From assembly GCF_019075875.1 (NCBI RefSeq), contig NZ_JAHOOZ010000001.1, positions 186,001-250,000 on the forward strand: a DNA stretch of 64,000 nt, in the 5' to 3' direction. This DNA is from Novosphingobium sp. G106. Lineage in GTDB: Bacteria > Pseudomonadota > Alphaproteobacteria > Sphingomonadales > Sphingomonadaceae. Below are positions 54,799-62,999 of the stretch, one piece after another. How positions within the stretch are numbered: position 1 is the first letter of the stretch; each line of letters opens with the position of its first letter. A model generated the notes under the pieces. The model did no database searches. It saw only the letters and a list, made by a program, of their open reading frames with translations, and was not told where the DNA came from. The position numbers and the translations under genes are program-made.

Positions 54799-55785
54799 TC
54801 ATGCGTTGACGTCGACCACCGTGCGGCCCTGGACCTTTCCTTCAAGGATGGCGGCTGCGATATCTGGCACCTCTGCGAGCCCGATGACCTTCATCGCCCG
54901 GGCGAGCTTTTTGAGATTGAGATCGCGTGCCAGACGCGTCCAGGCTTCAACGCGAACGGCCTGCGGTGCGTTGACTGAATCGATGCCGGCAAGGGTGATG
55001 TTGCGCAGGATGAAAGGCAGCACCGTTGTTGCAAGATCAAGGCCCTGGGCGAGGCCACAAGCCGTAACCACACCGCGATATTGGGTCTGCGCGAGCGCAT
55101 TTGCCAGTGTATGGCTGCCGACGGAGTCCACAACGCCGGCCCAGCGTTCCGCCGTGATAGGCGCACCCGGTTCAGATAGTGTGCGGCGGTCGATGATTTC
55201 GGCTGCGCCAAGATCGCGGAGATATTCGGTCTCTTCAAGACGCCCCGTTGAGGCTACGACACGGTAGCCAAGCCCGGACAACAGCGCGATCGCAATCGAT
55301 CCGACGCCGCCACTGGCACCCGTCACGAGGATGTCGCCTCGATCCGGCGTTATCCCGCCATGTTCGAGTGCAAGCACGCACAGCATGGCCGTGTAGCCTG
55401 CCGTACCAAGCGCCATGGCATCCTTCGTCGAAAAAGGCTGCGGGATCTTGACGAGCCAGTCGCCGCTCAGCCGCGCTTTCTGGGCGTAGCCGCCGTGATG
55501 TGTCTGGCTAAGACCCCAACCGTTAGCGACGACCTTGTCACCGACGTCAATGCCTGGATAGGAGGACGCTTCGACAATGCCGGAAAGATCGATACCGGCG
55601 ATCAGTGGAAACGTCTGGATGATATCTGCGCGACCCGAAAGAGCCAGTCCATCCTTGAAGTTCACCGTCGAGTAGTCGACCGCGATCGTGACATCGCCCG
55701 GCATGAGGACCTTTTCGTCCAATTCGACCAGATCCGACGAGATTCTACCGCCGGCTTTGCTGGCCAGAAGCGCCTTGAATGTCAT
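54799..55785 (-). CDS. YhdH/AcuI-type oxidoreductase (acrylyl-CoA reductase-like, zinc-less MDR)
   Basis: A 328-residue protein with FKALLASKAGGRISSDLVELDE, the family phrase DYSTVNFKDGLALSG, PLIAGIDLSGIVEAS, NGWGLSQTHHGGYAQKARLSGDWLVKIP and the NADPH motif VTGASGGVGSIAIALLSGLGYRVVASTGR. The characterised AcuI reduces acryloyl-CoA to propionyl-CoA with NADPH; other members reduce unsaturated aldehydes or quinones. The ending GRTVVDVNA recurs as a relic at 44881-44971. It starts 43 bp after the stop of the SDR at 55828, so it is probably co-transcribed with it. Confidence 0.88.
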   Translation of the reverse strand: MTFKALLASKAGGRISSDLVELDEKVLMPGDVTIAVDYSTVNFKDGLALSGRADIIQTFPLIAGIDLSGIVEASSYPGIDVGDKVVANGWGLSQTHHGGYAQKARLSGDWLVKIPQPFSTKDAMALGTAGYTAMLCVLALEHGGITPDRGDILVTGASGGVGSIAIALLSGLGYRVVASTGRLEETEYLRDLGAAEIIDRRTLSEPGAPITAERWAGVVDSVGSHTLANALAQTQYRGVVTACGLAQGLDLATTVLPFILRNITLAGIDSVNAPQAVRVEAWTRLARDLNLKKLARAMKVIGLAEVPDIAAAILEGKVQGRTVVDVNA

Positions 55786-55827
55786 GGGTTCATCCTGTGA
55801 GGGAAGCCGCCGATTGCAGCGAGAGGC

Positions 55828-56616
55828 TTAATCGGCCGACCGGTAGCGCTCGGCGGGAAGGGCTTGGGCGAACCCTGGAAGCATTGCCTGCCGCAGCCCT
55901 TGGTAGGCGTCCCATTGCCCGGCGTCATAAAGCGGCGGGATGGTGACCGGTTCACGGCGATCGAAGCCGATCAGCGCCGCGTCGACGAGGTCGGCGACTT
56001 CCATGACCGCAGGAAGCGTGTCGACGTCGACGCCGGTATGATCCCAGATTTCCGTGCGCGTCGCGCCGGGAAGCACGGCCTGGACATAGACGCCCCTGGG
56101 GCCAAGCTCGAGACTAAGCCCCTGGGACAGGAACGTGACGAAGGCTTTGGTCGCGCCGTACACCGCCATACCGAATTCCGGCGCGAGCCCAACCACCGAT
56201 GAAATATTGACGATAGCGCCTTCCCCGGCTTCGGCAAGCCTTGGCGCCACGGCGCTGGCGAGGCGCGCGACAGCCGCCGTGTTCAGCGCTACAAGTTGGG
56301 CGACATCCCCGGTCTTCTGCTCAACGAAGCTTCCACTGAGGCTGCCTCCGGCATTGTTGATGAGCACGCCGATCCGGCGATCGTCCCGCAGTCGCGTTTC
56401 GACCGCGGCAATCTCCTCAAGATTGGTAAGATCGGCCTGCAGGATGTCGATCTTTACACCCGTTTCTTCGCGGAGCCGTGCCGCGACGTCTTCCAGCCGC
56501 GTCCCGTTGCGCGCGACTAGCACGAGGTCATGCCCGCGGCGGGCGAAGCGATCCGCATAGGCGGCGCCGATTCCAGTCGACGCTCCGGTGATGAGGACTG
56601 CGGGGGTAGCGGTCAT
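55828..56616 (-). CDS. short-chain dehydrogenase/reductase (SDR)
   Basis: A 262-residue SDR: LITGASTGIGAAYADRFARRGHDLVLVARNGTRL (NADP-type), NNAGGSLSGSF, catalytic serine in VNISSVVGL and YGATK. It resembles the SDR at 41283 closely along its length, including the downstream VQAVLPGATRTEIWD segment, so the two are paralogues. GAAAGAG lies about 11 nt before the ATG. The double palindrome at 56651-56678 lies 35 bp upstream. First gene of a minus-strand unit with the AcuI-like oxidoreductase and the small protein at 54510. Confidence 0.9.
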   Translation of the reverse strand: MTATPAVLITGASTGIGAAYADRFARRGHDLVLVARNGTRLEDVAARLREETGVKIDILQADLTNLEEIAAVETRLRDDRRIGVLINNAGGSLSGSFVEQKTGDVAQLVALNTAAVARLASAVAPRLAEAGEGAIVNISSVVGLAPEFGMAVYGATKAFVTFLSQGLSLELGPRGVYVQAVLPGATRTEIWDHTGVDVDTLPAVMEVADLVDAALIGFDRREPVTIPPLYDAGQWDAYQGLRQAMLPGFAQALPAERYRSAD

Positions 56617-56650
56617 GGTATTGCTCTTTCTTCGCTCTAGCGATTATTCA

Positions 56651-56678
56651 TGATGGACATCATCTTTGATGTCCATCA
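56651..56678. promoter_or_regulatory. 28-bp perfect palindrome, double TetR operator candidate
   Basis: TGATGGACATCA-TCTT-TGATGTCCATCA is a perfect 12-4-12 inverted repeat. Each arm is also a TGATG-N2-CATCA palindrome; with flanks the left arm reads TCATGAT-N5-TCAT, as at 51600 and 52671. It lies 35 bp upstream of the SDR start at 56616. Confidence 0.7.
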
Positions 56679-56755
56679 TCAAAATGTCAACACGGCCGAG
56701 AAAATCAGCCTGGCGTCGGTAGCGGCCATCGAATTTTGAACCATGCCGACGTTCC

Positions 56756-57157
56756 TCATGCCGCCGGATATTCGATGTCGGAGGCGACCTTGCCGCTGCC
56801 GAACGACCAGTCTTCCATTACCGTGTTCGCTGAGAGGCGGACGAAAACGTCGTTCGGCGCCAGGCCTGGCGATGTGGCGAGCTTTTCAACGAGGCGGGCC
56901 ACGAACGCCTGCTTCTCGTCGCGCCGCCGTGCGTCGGACTCGATGTTGATGAGGACGAAATCGTCGCTTCGCTCGCCCTCGATCCCGAACCGCCGGTCGT
57001 AGATGAGCGCCTCAGGTTCCAGCTGTTCGATGATCTGGAACATGTCATTTTCGGGCATGAGATATGCCTCGACAAGGCTCTCGTAGATGCTCTGTGACAG
57101 CTGCTTGATATACTCAGGGGACTTGCCCTTGATCATAGTGACGCGAACGAGTGGCAT
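56756..57157 (-). CDS. tautomerase family protein (4-oxalocrotonate tautomerase-like, long form)
   Basis: A 133-residue protein starting MPLVRVTMIKGKSPEYIKQLSQSIYESLVEAY. The proline at position 2 becomes the N-terminal catalytic base after methionine removal. The second half, FVRLSANTVMEDWSFGSGK, is typical of the ~130-residue MSAD/Cg10062-like tautomerases, where two beta-alpha-beta units are fused. The family includes isomerases and 3-halo-acrylate dehalogenases and hydratases, notable beside the haloacetate-dehalogenase-like gene. GGAGGAAAAG lies just before the ATG. It is 87 bp after the stop of the neighbouring gene and on the same strand. Confidence 0.85.
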   Translation of the reverse strand: MPLVRVTMIKGKSPEYIKQLSQSIYESLVEAYLMPENDMFQIIEQLEPEALIYDRRFGIEGERSDDFVLINIESDARRRDEKQAFVARLVEKLATSPGLAPNDVFVRLSANTVMEDWSFGSGKVASDIEYPAA

Positions 57158-57244
57158 GGTCTTTTCCTCCTTTTATGTGGTTCAGGGTGACCGCAAGAAT
57201 GATCCTTCGAGCAACAAACCTGTCTGCTACGCTGGCTTGAACCG

Positions 57245-58384
57245 CTATTCCTCGGTGCTGAAGCTCACCCCTGCGTGCATTTGCAGCCGCTCGACCAGAC
57301 GGCCCTGGAGCGCAGCGCCAGGGGTCCAGATGCCACCGGGCACATCGGGTGCGCCGGCCAAGGCGATCGCCGTTTCGGCCAACATCTTCGATGACGCGCC
57401 ATAGCCCGGGTCGACGTCGCCTTTTACCGACGTGCGCACCTGACGCCCGTCCGCGGCGATTGCGATGAACACGATGTGGTAGAAGCCGGCTTCGCGCTCC
57501 TCTTCGGTCGGCCCCTCGCCAGGCTTGGGCAGTTCGCCCATATCCTCGACGCTCGGTATTTCGCCGCCGCCAATCACCATCTCGTCGTAGACGAAGTCTC
57601 TGCCATAGGGATGACCCATCAGCATGTTCGAGCGATGGACATTCTTGGTGTCGACCGGCGCCATGATGAACGGTCCGACAGGCCCCACATCGGGATCCTC
57701 TCCGACCTGGTCGCCAAGCGGTTGATCTGGCCCCTCAAAGCCGGGCGTGAGGCCAAACGGGCTCATCATCACCGCGCGCTGCACAGCATCATTCTGGACT
57801 GCGGCCATCGTCGCCATCACGCTCGCGACCGAGCCGCCCGAGGGACCGCCCTGCATGCCCCGCAGCCGGGCCTTTACGCGCGGCACGGTAGCGCCCAGCT
57901 TGGCTTTTGCCGTTTCCTGGGCGTGATAGACTCCCAATTCGAACGCCATCGAATCGAACCCGCATGAGAATAGGATTCGTGCGCCGGCCGCTTTTGCTGT
58001 CGCCTCGTGCGCATCGATCATCTGGCGTATCCAGGCGGGCTCTCCGCACAGGTCCAGATAGTCGACCCCCGCTGCCGCGCAGGCGGCCACCAAATTCGAA
58101 CCGTACAACTGATAGGGGCCAACGGTGGTGATGATCGCCCTGGCGCTCCCGATCATCGCGGCGAGCTGGACCGGGTCGCTTGCGTTGGCCACCACCAATG
58201 GCGTGTCCTTGGGGGCGCCGATCTGCTCGCGCACCTCTGCCAGCCTGGCTTCGCTGCGACCGGCCATGGCCCAGGTCAGCTCACCGTCCACGCCATAGCG
58301 CTTTACCAAATGCTCGGCGACGAGCCGGCCTGTGTAGCCACTTGCCCCATAGAGGATGATGTCGAACTTCGCCGCCAGGTTCAT
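57245..58384 (-). CDS. saccharopine-dehydrogenase-like / trans-acting enoyl reductase family protein
   Basis: A 379-residue protein with an N-terminal Rossmann domain DIILYGASGYTGRLVAEHLVKRYG, then TVGPYQLYGSNLVAACAAAGVDYLDLCGEPAWI and ILFSCGFDSMAFELGVY. This matches the mycobacterial trans-acting enoyl reductase Rv2953 group and eukaryotic saccharopine-dehydrogenase-like oxidoreductases. In sphingomonads the substrates are unknown. The frame is open to 58498, but ATG 58384 has AAGGAG 7-8 nt upstream and gives the family N-terminus. It lies between the tautomerase and a quinone oxidoreductase on the same strand. Confidence 0.85.
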   Translation of the reverse strand: MNLAAKFDIILYGASGYTGRLVAEHLVKRYGVDGELTWAMAGRSEARLAEVREQIGAPKDTPLVVANASDPVQLAAMIGSARAIITTVGPYQLYGSNLVAACAAAGVDYLDLCGEPAWIRQMIDAHEATAKAAGARILFSCGFDSMAFELGVYHAQETAKAKLGATVPRVKARLRGMQGGPSGGSVASVMATMAAVQNDAVQRAVMMSPFGLTPGFEGPDQPLGDQVGEDPDVGPVGPFIMAPVDTKNVHRSNMLMGHPYGRDFVYDEMVIGGGEIPSVEDMGELPKPGEGPTEEEREAGFYHIVFIAIAADGRQVRTSVKGDVDPGYGASSKMLAETAIALAGAPDVPGGIWTPGAALQGRLVERLQMHAGVSFSTEE

Positions 58385-58621
58385 CGCGGGCTCCTTGGTT
58401 TGTGAATTCGTCGCGCGCGCCGGGCGCGCGACCAGATTGTTGAATGGGCCCTTTTGAGGCCAGGTCAGATGTGGCTGGCATCGAATAGATCGTCCCAAAG
58501 GCCACCATCAATCGCCGGAGGGATGGCGCGTCCAGGCTAATGATCAGCACTCCCCGCACCAGCCATCCGGCCCCCAGGGAAGTGAACGACCCTGGGGAAA
58601 CGCTTCTCAAACGGGCCTTCT

Positions 58622-59608
58622 CTATGCCCATGGCTTGAGGATCGTCTTGCCGATGGCATGACGCTGCTCGATGAGACGATGCGCGTCGGCGGCGCGCTCC
58701 AGCGGGAATTTTTCAGAAATCTCTACCTTGAGGTGTCCCGCTTGGACGAGGCTTACCAAAGTATCGAATGCCCTCTTCGATTCCACAGGCCGCGCGGCAA
58801 ACCATTGCCCGACATAATAGCCCGCCACGCTTTGCCCCAACCCGAGTAGTCGCACGGGCGCAAGATTGGCAAGTTCACCCGAAGCATTACCATAGACGAC
58901 GAGACGGCCGAAGGGAGCAAGAGCATCCAGGCTCTGGTCAAAAAAGCTCCCGCCGATCATATCCAGAATGACATCGGCGCCTTTCCCATCCGTCAGTATT
59001 TTGACTTCATCGGGCCAGGTCGCGAGGCCGTAATCGAGAGCATGGTCCGCGCCATTGGCCAGCGCCTGCTTGCGACGATCCTCACTGCCGGCAGCCGCGA
59101 TAATGAGTTTGGCGCCCAGGATGCGGGCGATTTGCACTGCATAGGTGCCAACTCCGCCGGCAGCACCAGGAATGAACACGGTATCGCCGGCGTCTACTCG
59201 CGCGACTTCCGCCAACATTTGATAAGCGGTCACCCCAGCGACGACGAGCGTGCAGGCAATGTCGAGATCGAAGCCCTCTGGGAGCTTGAATGTTCCCTGC
59301 GCCTCCGTGACCAGATACTGCGAATATCCGCCCAGGTCTGTGATGCCGAACACGGCGTCTCCGACCACCAGATCCTCGACGCCTTCACCCACCGCCTCAA
59401 CGAACCCGGCGACCTCGCTGCCAGGAACCGCGGGGATCTGGGTTGGAACCGGGTAGGGATCGCCGCGCCGACGCACCACATCGGCGAAGTTTACGCTCGC
59501 CGATTCGACGCGGATCAGCACCTGACCAGGACCTGGTTCCGGCCGCGCCACTTCCGCCACCTTCAGAACGTCCGCGCCGCCAGTTTCAGAGAATTGCACT
59601 TGTTTCAT
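58622..59608 (-). CDS. NADPH:quinone oxidoreductase (zinc-less MDR)
   Basis: A 328-residue member with KQVQFSETGGADVLKVAEVARPEPGPGQVLIRVESASVNFADVVRRRG at the start and the nucleotide motif FIPGAAGGVGTYAVQIARILGAKLIIAAAGS near residue 150. DYGLATWPDEVKILTDGKGADVILDMIGG follows. No zinc ligands are seen. The enzyme would reduce quinones or enones with NADPH. It is divergent from the HxlR gene at 59880; two 17-bp direct repeats lie between (59703-59759), so the HxlR protein may regulate it, a common arrangement. Confidence 0.9.
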   Translation of the reverse strand: MKQVQFSETGGADVLKVAEVARPEPGPGQVLIRVESASVNFADVVRRRGDPYPVPTQIPAVPGSEVAGFVEAVGEGVEDLVVGDAVFGITDLGGYSQYLVTEAQGTFKLPEGFDLDIACTLVVAGVTAYQMLAEVARVDAGDTVFIPGAAGGVGTYAVQIARILGAKLIIAAAGSEDRRKQALANGADHALDYGLATWPDEVKILTDGKGADVILDMIGGSFFDQSLDALAPFGRLVVYGNASGELANLAPVRLLGLGQSVAGYYVGQWFAARPVESKRAFDTLVSLVQAGHLKVEISEKFPLERAADAHRLIEQRHAIGKTILKPWA

Positions 59609-59702
59609 ACTTTGCGCTCCATATGTCCGCGCTGGCGGATGCGAAGGGCATTCTTCGCATGGCTGCAGTCACGGCCCGAATGTCGAACGATTCCGGCATT
59701 CT

Positions 59703-59759
59703 GGTTTAATTCTGCAACTATGGTGGACTCACTGCCCTGCATGGTTTAAATTTGCAACT
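59703..59759. repeat. two 17-bp direct repeats between a quinone oxidoreductase and an HxlR gene
   Basis: GGTTTAATTCTGCAACT (59703-59719) and GGTTTAAATTTGCAACT (59743-59759) differ at two positions and start 40 bp apart, close to four helical turns. They lie in the divergent intergenic region of 270 bp and are good candidates for regulator binding sites. Confidence 0.55.
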
Positions 59760-59879
59760 GGAATCTTGTCGGGCGGCCGATTTGGTACAGAATGCGAACG
59801 CCGGATGGATTTTGGCACTAAAGGGCCTTAATCGTCGGAAGCGACAACGGCTGGTCAGGCACCGGCGTGAAGGAGTGCA

Positions 59880-60332
59880 ATGAAGGGGAAACGGACGACG
59901 CTGGAAACGAGCGCATGCGCGATCGCGCGATCCCTTGGGGTAATCGGCGATTGGTGGTCGCTGCTGATCGTTCGTGACGCTTTGGCCGGGACGCGTCGTT
60001 TTGGAGAGTTTCAGCAAAGCCTAGGATTGGCCAAGAACATCCTGACCACCCGTCTGCGCAAGCTCGTGGCCTGCGGCGTTCTGACCACGGCACCTGCCTC
60101 CGACGGGTCCTCCTATAAGGAGTATGTCCTGACCGATAGAGGTGAACGGCTCTATCTGGTGGTCGCCGCGCTTTGGCAATGGGGAGAAGAATTCTGCTTC
60201 GAGCCCGGGCAACTTTCCTACGATCTGGTAGACAGCCAAAGTCATAAAAAACTACGCCCACTTGAGCTGAAGTCGCAGGACGGCCGTACTCTCGGCCCGC
60301 ACGACTTTATCCCACGCGCGCGTGGAGACTGA
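59880..60332 (+). CDS. HxlR-family transcriptional regulator with C-terminal extension
   Basis: A 150-residue protein: CAIARSLGVIGDWWSLLIVRDALAGTRRFGEFQQSLGLAKNILTTRLRKLVACGVLTTAPASDGSSYKEYVLTDRGERLYLVVAALWQWGE is a full HxlR domain with the conserved N-terminal cysteine. A ~45-residue extension follows. GAAGGAG lies about 7 nt before the ATG. It is divergent from the quinone oxidoreductase, suggesting control of that gene in response to quinones or electrophiles. A strong hairpin (60402-60427) lies after its stop. Confidence 0.9.
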   Translation: MKGKRTTLETSACAIARSLGVIGDWWSLLIVRDALAGTRRFGEFQQSLGLAKNILTTRLRKLVACGVLTTAPASDGSSYKEYVLTDRGERLYLVVAALWQWGEEFCFEPGQLSYDLVDSQSHKKLRPLELKSQDGRTLGPHDFIPRARGD

Positions 60333-60401
60333 GCATCGCTTCCGCCGAATGAACGCCTTGCCGCACGCCATTTATTTGTTGGCCTGCAATGGAAAATGCC
60401 A

Positions 60402-60427
60402 GCCGAGCCATAGTTCTATGGCTCGGC
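60402..60427. terminator. hairpin between convergent genes, likely bidirectional terminator
   Basis: GCCGAGCCATAG-TT-CTATGGCTCGGC is a perfect 12-bp stem. It lies 70 bp after the HxlR stop and 59 bp beyond the end of the SnoaL-like gene. On minus the stem is followed by a short T run (GGCATTTTCC); on plus no T run is seen, so termination is clearer for the minus-strand gene. Confidence 0.6.
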
Positions 60428-60485
60428 CAGTGTCATAGTATCTCTGCAGCGTGTCCGGTTCTCAATCCTTTACGGATTGGCGCAA

Positions 60486-60872
60486 CTAGAACATTGTATT
60501 GCTGTTTGCTGCTTCAGCCGGCACTTCTTGAATGACGTCCCAGTGCTCCACGATCTTGCCGTTTTCGACACGGAATATCTCGACTGTTGCAAGCTCCTTC
60601 CCGAAGAAAAAGCTCTTCGCATGAATCCAGACCAGATCGCCGTCGGCGGCCACACGCTTGACTTCCGCGTTGATCGGCACACCGCTGTCGATGGCGCCCT
60701 GAATAAGTGCTCGAATCTGTTCCTTCCCATCAGGGTAGAGCGGGTTGTGCTGAATATAGGTATCCCCCCAATAACGATCGATCGCGGTCAGATCCAGATT
60801 GCCGAAGAGCTCCTGCGCCGCTGTGAGGACGAGTTGCTTATTGGTCTCGGCCGTCGATGATGATGTCGTCAT
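60486..60872 (-). CDS. SnoaL-like / nuclear-transport-factor-2-fold protein
   Basis: A 128-residue protein of the SnoaL-like polyketide-cyclase family: IDRYWGDTYIQHNPLYPDGKEQIRALIQ, then HAKSFFFGKELATVEIFRVENGKIVEHWDVIQEVP. The YIQHNP and IVEHWDV phrases are hallmarks. Such proteins are small cone-shaped isomerases, cyclases or hydratases, often annotated only by fold. AGAAGGA lies about 8 nt before the ATG. It is 187 bp downstream of the old yellow enzyme gene on the same strand and may be part of that unit. Confidence 0.87.
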   Translation of the reverse strand: MTTSSSTAETNKQLVLTAAQELFGNLDLTAIDRYWGDTYIQHNPLYPDGKEQIRALIQGAIDSGVPINAEVKRVAADGDLVWIHAKSFFFGKELATVEIFRVENGKIVEHWDVIQEVPAEAANSNTMF

Positions 60873-61059
60873 GATTTTAGTCCTTCTTGTTGATGATTAT
60901 GGGGTAGGGTGGTTGGACAATAGGGGAGGGTGCCCTGTCTGGCGGTTCTGAACGTCAAGAGTCCCATCGGCCGCTCAAATCGCCTTCCCCCGATACATTG
61001 AGATGCGCACTCGGGATGGCTCTTCGCCGCGTTACCCATGCAAAGACGGATGCCCCGGC

Positions 61060-62181
61060 CTAGATCAGTTCGCCGATCGCTGCGGGATCGAAGCCCTTCA
61101 TGCCGCCGCGATGGTTTCCTCTGACCTTTTCGACCCAGTGGGAATCGCTGATAAGCGCGCGACCGACCGCGATCAGGTCGAACTCTTCGCGCTCCATTCG
61201 CTCGATCAGCCGGTCGAGACTTGCCGCACCGGAAAGCTCGCCGCCATTGGAACTGAAGAAATCGTTGGTCAATCCGACAGAGCCGACGCTGATGGTCGGC
61301 GCACCGGTTAGCTTCTTCGCCCATCCAGCGAGGTTGAGACCGTTCTCGCCGTCAAGTTCCGGGAATTCCGGGTCCCAGAAGCGGCGTTGCGAGCAGTGAA
61401 GGATGTCGACCCCGGCCTCGACCAACGGAAGCAACCAATCTTCCAATTCCTGCGGTGTCTCAGCGATGCGCGCGGCATAGTCCTTCAGTTTCCATTGGCT
61501 GACGCGCAAAAGGATCGGGAAATCGGGACCGACCGCCTTGCGGATCTCGGTGACGAGTTCCATTGCGAAGCGCGAACGATCGCGGATGCCCGGACCGCCA
61601 TAGCGATCATTGCGCTCGTTGGTGCCGGACCAGAAGAACTGGTCAACCAGATAACCATGCGCGCCGTGGATCTCGACCGTGTCGAAACCGAGGCGTTTCG
61701 CATCGGCGGCCGCAGCAGCGAAGGCAGCGATGGTGTCCGCGATATCTTCCTCGCTCATGGTCTTGCCATGCGTGGCGCCGGGCGCGAGCAGGCCAGACGG
61801 GCTTTCAACGAGGCCCTCGGGCGTCCAGTCAGGGTCAACCGGCTCAGCGGCGCCAGTGTGCCAGATCTGCGGGCCCATGCGTCCGCCGGCGTCATGTACC
61901 GCATCGATCACAGTCTTCCATCCGGCCAGGGCTGACTCGCCGTGGAAGAATGGGATAGCGGCATGGCTGCGCGAGGCAGGTCGGCCGACGACTGTTCCTT
62001 CGGACAAGATAAGCCCGACCTGTCCTTCGGCGCGGCGCCGATAGTAAGCGGCGTTGCTCTCGCCAGGAACGCCAGCCGGCGCATGGAAGCGCGTCATCGG
62101 CGCCATGACGAACCGATTTTTCAGTTCGAGGGACTTCACGCGAAAGGGTCGAAACAGAACGTCATTGGGGGCTGAGGACAT
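61060..62181 (-). CDS. NADH:flavin oxidoreductase / old yellow enzyme family
   Basis: A 373-residue FMN TIM-barrel enzyme. LFRPFRVKSLELKNRFVMAPMTRFHAPAGVP opens it; HTGAAEP, GFDTVEIHGAHGYLVDQFFWSGTNERNDRYGG and RVSQWKLKDYAARIAETPQEL are conserved segments. The family reduces the C=C bond of enones, nitro-compounds and quinones with NAD(P)H. The iron-sulfur extension of 2,4-dienoyl-CoA reductase is absent, so this is the short form. It is divergent from the HxlR gene at 62282 with 100 bp between, the familiar HxlR/old-yellow-enzyme pairing for electrophile stress. Confidence 0.92.
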   Translation of the reverse strand: MSSAPNDVLFRPFRVKSLELKNRFVMAPMTRFHAPAGVPGESNAAYYRRRAEGQVGLILSEGTVVGRPASRSHAAIPFFHGESALAGWKTVIDAVHDAGGRMGPQIWHTGAAEPVDPDWTPEGLVESPSGLLAPGATHGKTMSEEDIADTIAAFAAAAADAKRLGFDTVEIHGAHGYLVDQFFWSGTNERNDRYGGPGIRDRSRFAMELVTEIRKAVGPDFPILLRVSQWKLKDYAARIAETPQELEDWLLPLVEAGVDILHCSQRRFWDPEFPELDGENGLNLAGWAKKLTGAPTISVGSVGLTNDFFSSNGGELSGAASLDRLIERMEREEFDLIAVGRALISDSHWVEKVRGNHRGGMKGFDPAAIGELI

Positions 62182-62281
62182 TTGTAAGGCTCCGCTAGGG
62201 ACGGCCTTAGAGGTATAAATTGTAAACCTGGCGTCAATAAGGTACTTTGGATCGCCCAGGTATCTTTAAGGAAACCGCCTC

Positions 62282-62653
62282 ATGGAAGCTTGCCAGGCCA
62301 CGCGTTTCGCCGCCGAATGTCCCGCCCGCGTGCTGTTTGATCAGATCGCCGATAAGTGGTCGATGATGGTCCTGACTGTCCTGGATTCAGGGCCCTTGCG
62401 TTTCAATGCCGTAAAACGTCAATTGGAGGGCGTCACGCAAAAGGCGCTTACGCAATGTCTCCGCCGGCTAGAGCGCAACGGGCTGGTCACTCGCCGGGTG
62501 ATCCCTGCGTCCCCGGTTGCCGTTGAATATGAGATCACGCCGCTGGGCCGTTCGCTGCAAGAGCCGTTCAAGGCGCTTTACGAATGGACTCTTGCGAGTT
62601 TGCCGCAGGTGGAACTGGCGCGGCAATCCTTTGACGAGCGCATTGCGGCCTGA
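62282..62653 (+). CDS. HxlR-family transcriptional regulator
   Basis: A 123-residue protein: FAAECPARVLFDQIADKWSMMVLTVLDSGPLRFNAVKRQLEGVTQKALTQCLRRLERNGLVTRRVIPASPVAVEYEITPLGRSL. The CPARVLFDQIADKW motif carries the redox-sensitive cysteine typical of YodB-type members. AAGGAAA lies about 9 nt before the ATG. It is divergent from the old yellow enzyme gene and is the likely repressor of that gene. AGGTA motifs in the intergenic region (62211, 62240, 62258) might be binding sites. Confidence 0.92.
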   Translation: MEACQATRFAAECPARVLFDQIADKWSMMVLTVLDSGPLRFNAVKRQLEGVTQKALTQCLRRLERNGLVTRRVIPASPVAVEYEITPLGRSLQEPFKALYEWTLASLPQVELARQSFDERIAA

Positions 62654-62999
62654 CTACTGACACTGCAATCCCGGCTCCAGGGGCCGCCCTACTGCGACGC
62701 GAAGATGCCGCCGACCCGGCGGCGCACCTTGAGAACCGAACTGCAGGGCCGCGCTTTATCCGGTACGCCACGAACCGTCGCGCTACGATGCGGGTTTATG
62801 TGCTCGAATTCTTGCCCGCATCACCAACAACTTCTCCGGATCGAGATCGCTACTTGCGCCCGCCAACTCCCCTCCGGCCCGGTGACGTAACTCGCCAACA
62901 GTTTGGCGTCTTTGGGCAAGTTAGACGAACCCGGCGGACTTAGTACCCTTCTCCATGACGTGCGCTCGAATGAGCGTGAAAAGCATCCAGGAGAGCGGC
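62654..62999. other. intergenic stretch before the Baeyer-Villiger monooxygenase
   Basis: No gene is supported. One plus frame stays open from about 62656 to 62942 (reading AAHLENRTAGPRFIRYATNR and on) but has no start codon with a ribosome site and no known family. The promoter of the monooxygenase should lie in the last 100 bases. I could not define it. Confidence 0.35.

Noticed and set aside
60842..60866. Further ATGAT...GTCAT site near the start of the SnoaL-like gene
   Set aside because: The spacing is three bases instead of four and it lies within the first codons of the gene, so I did not count it in the operator set.
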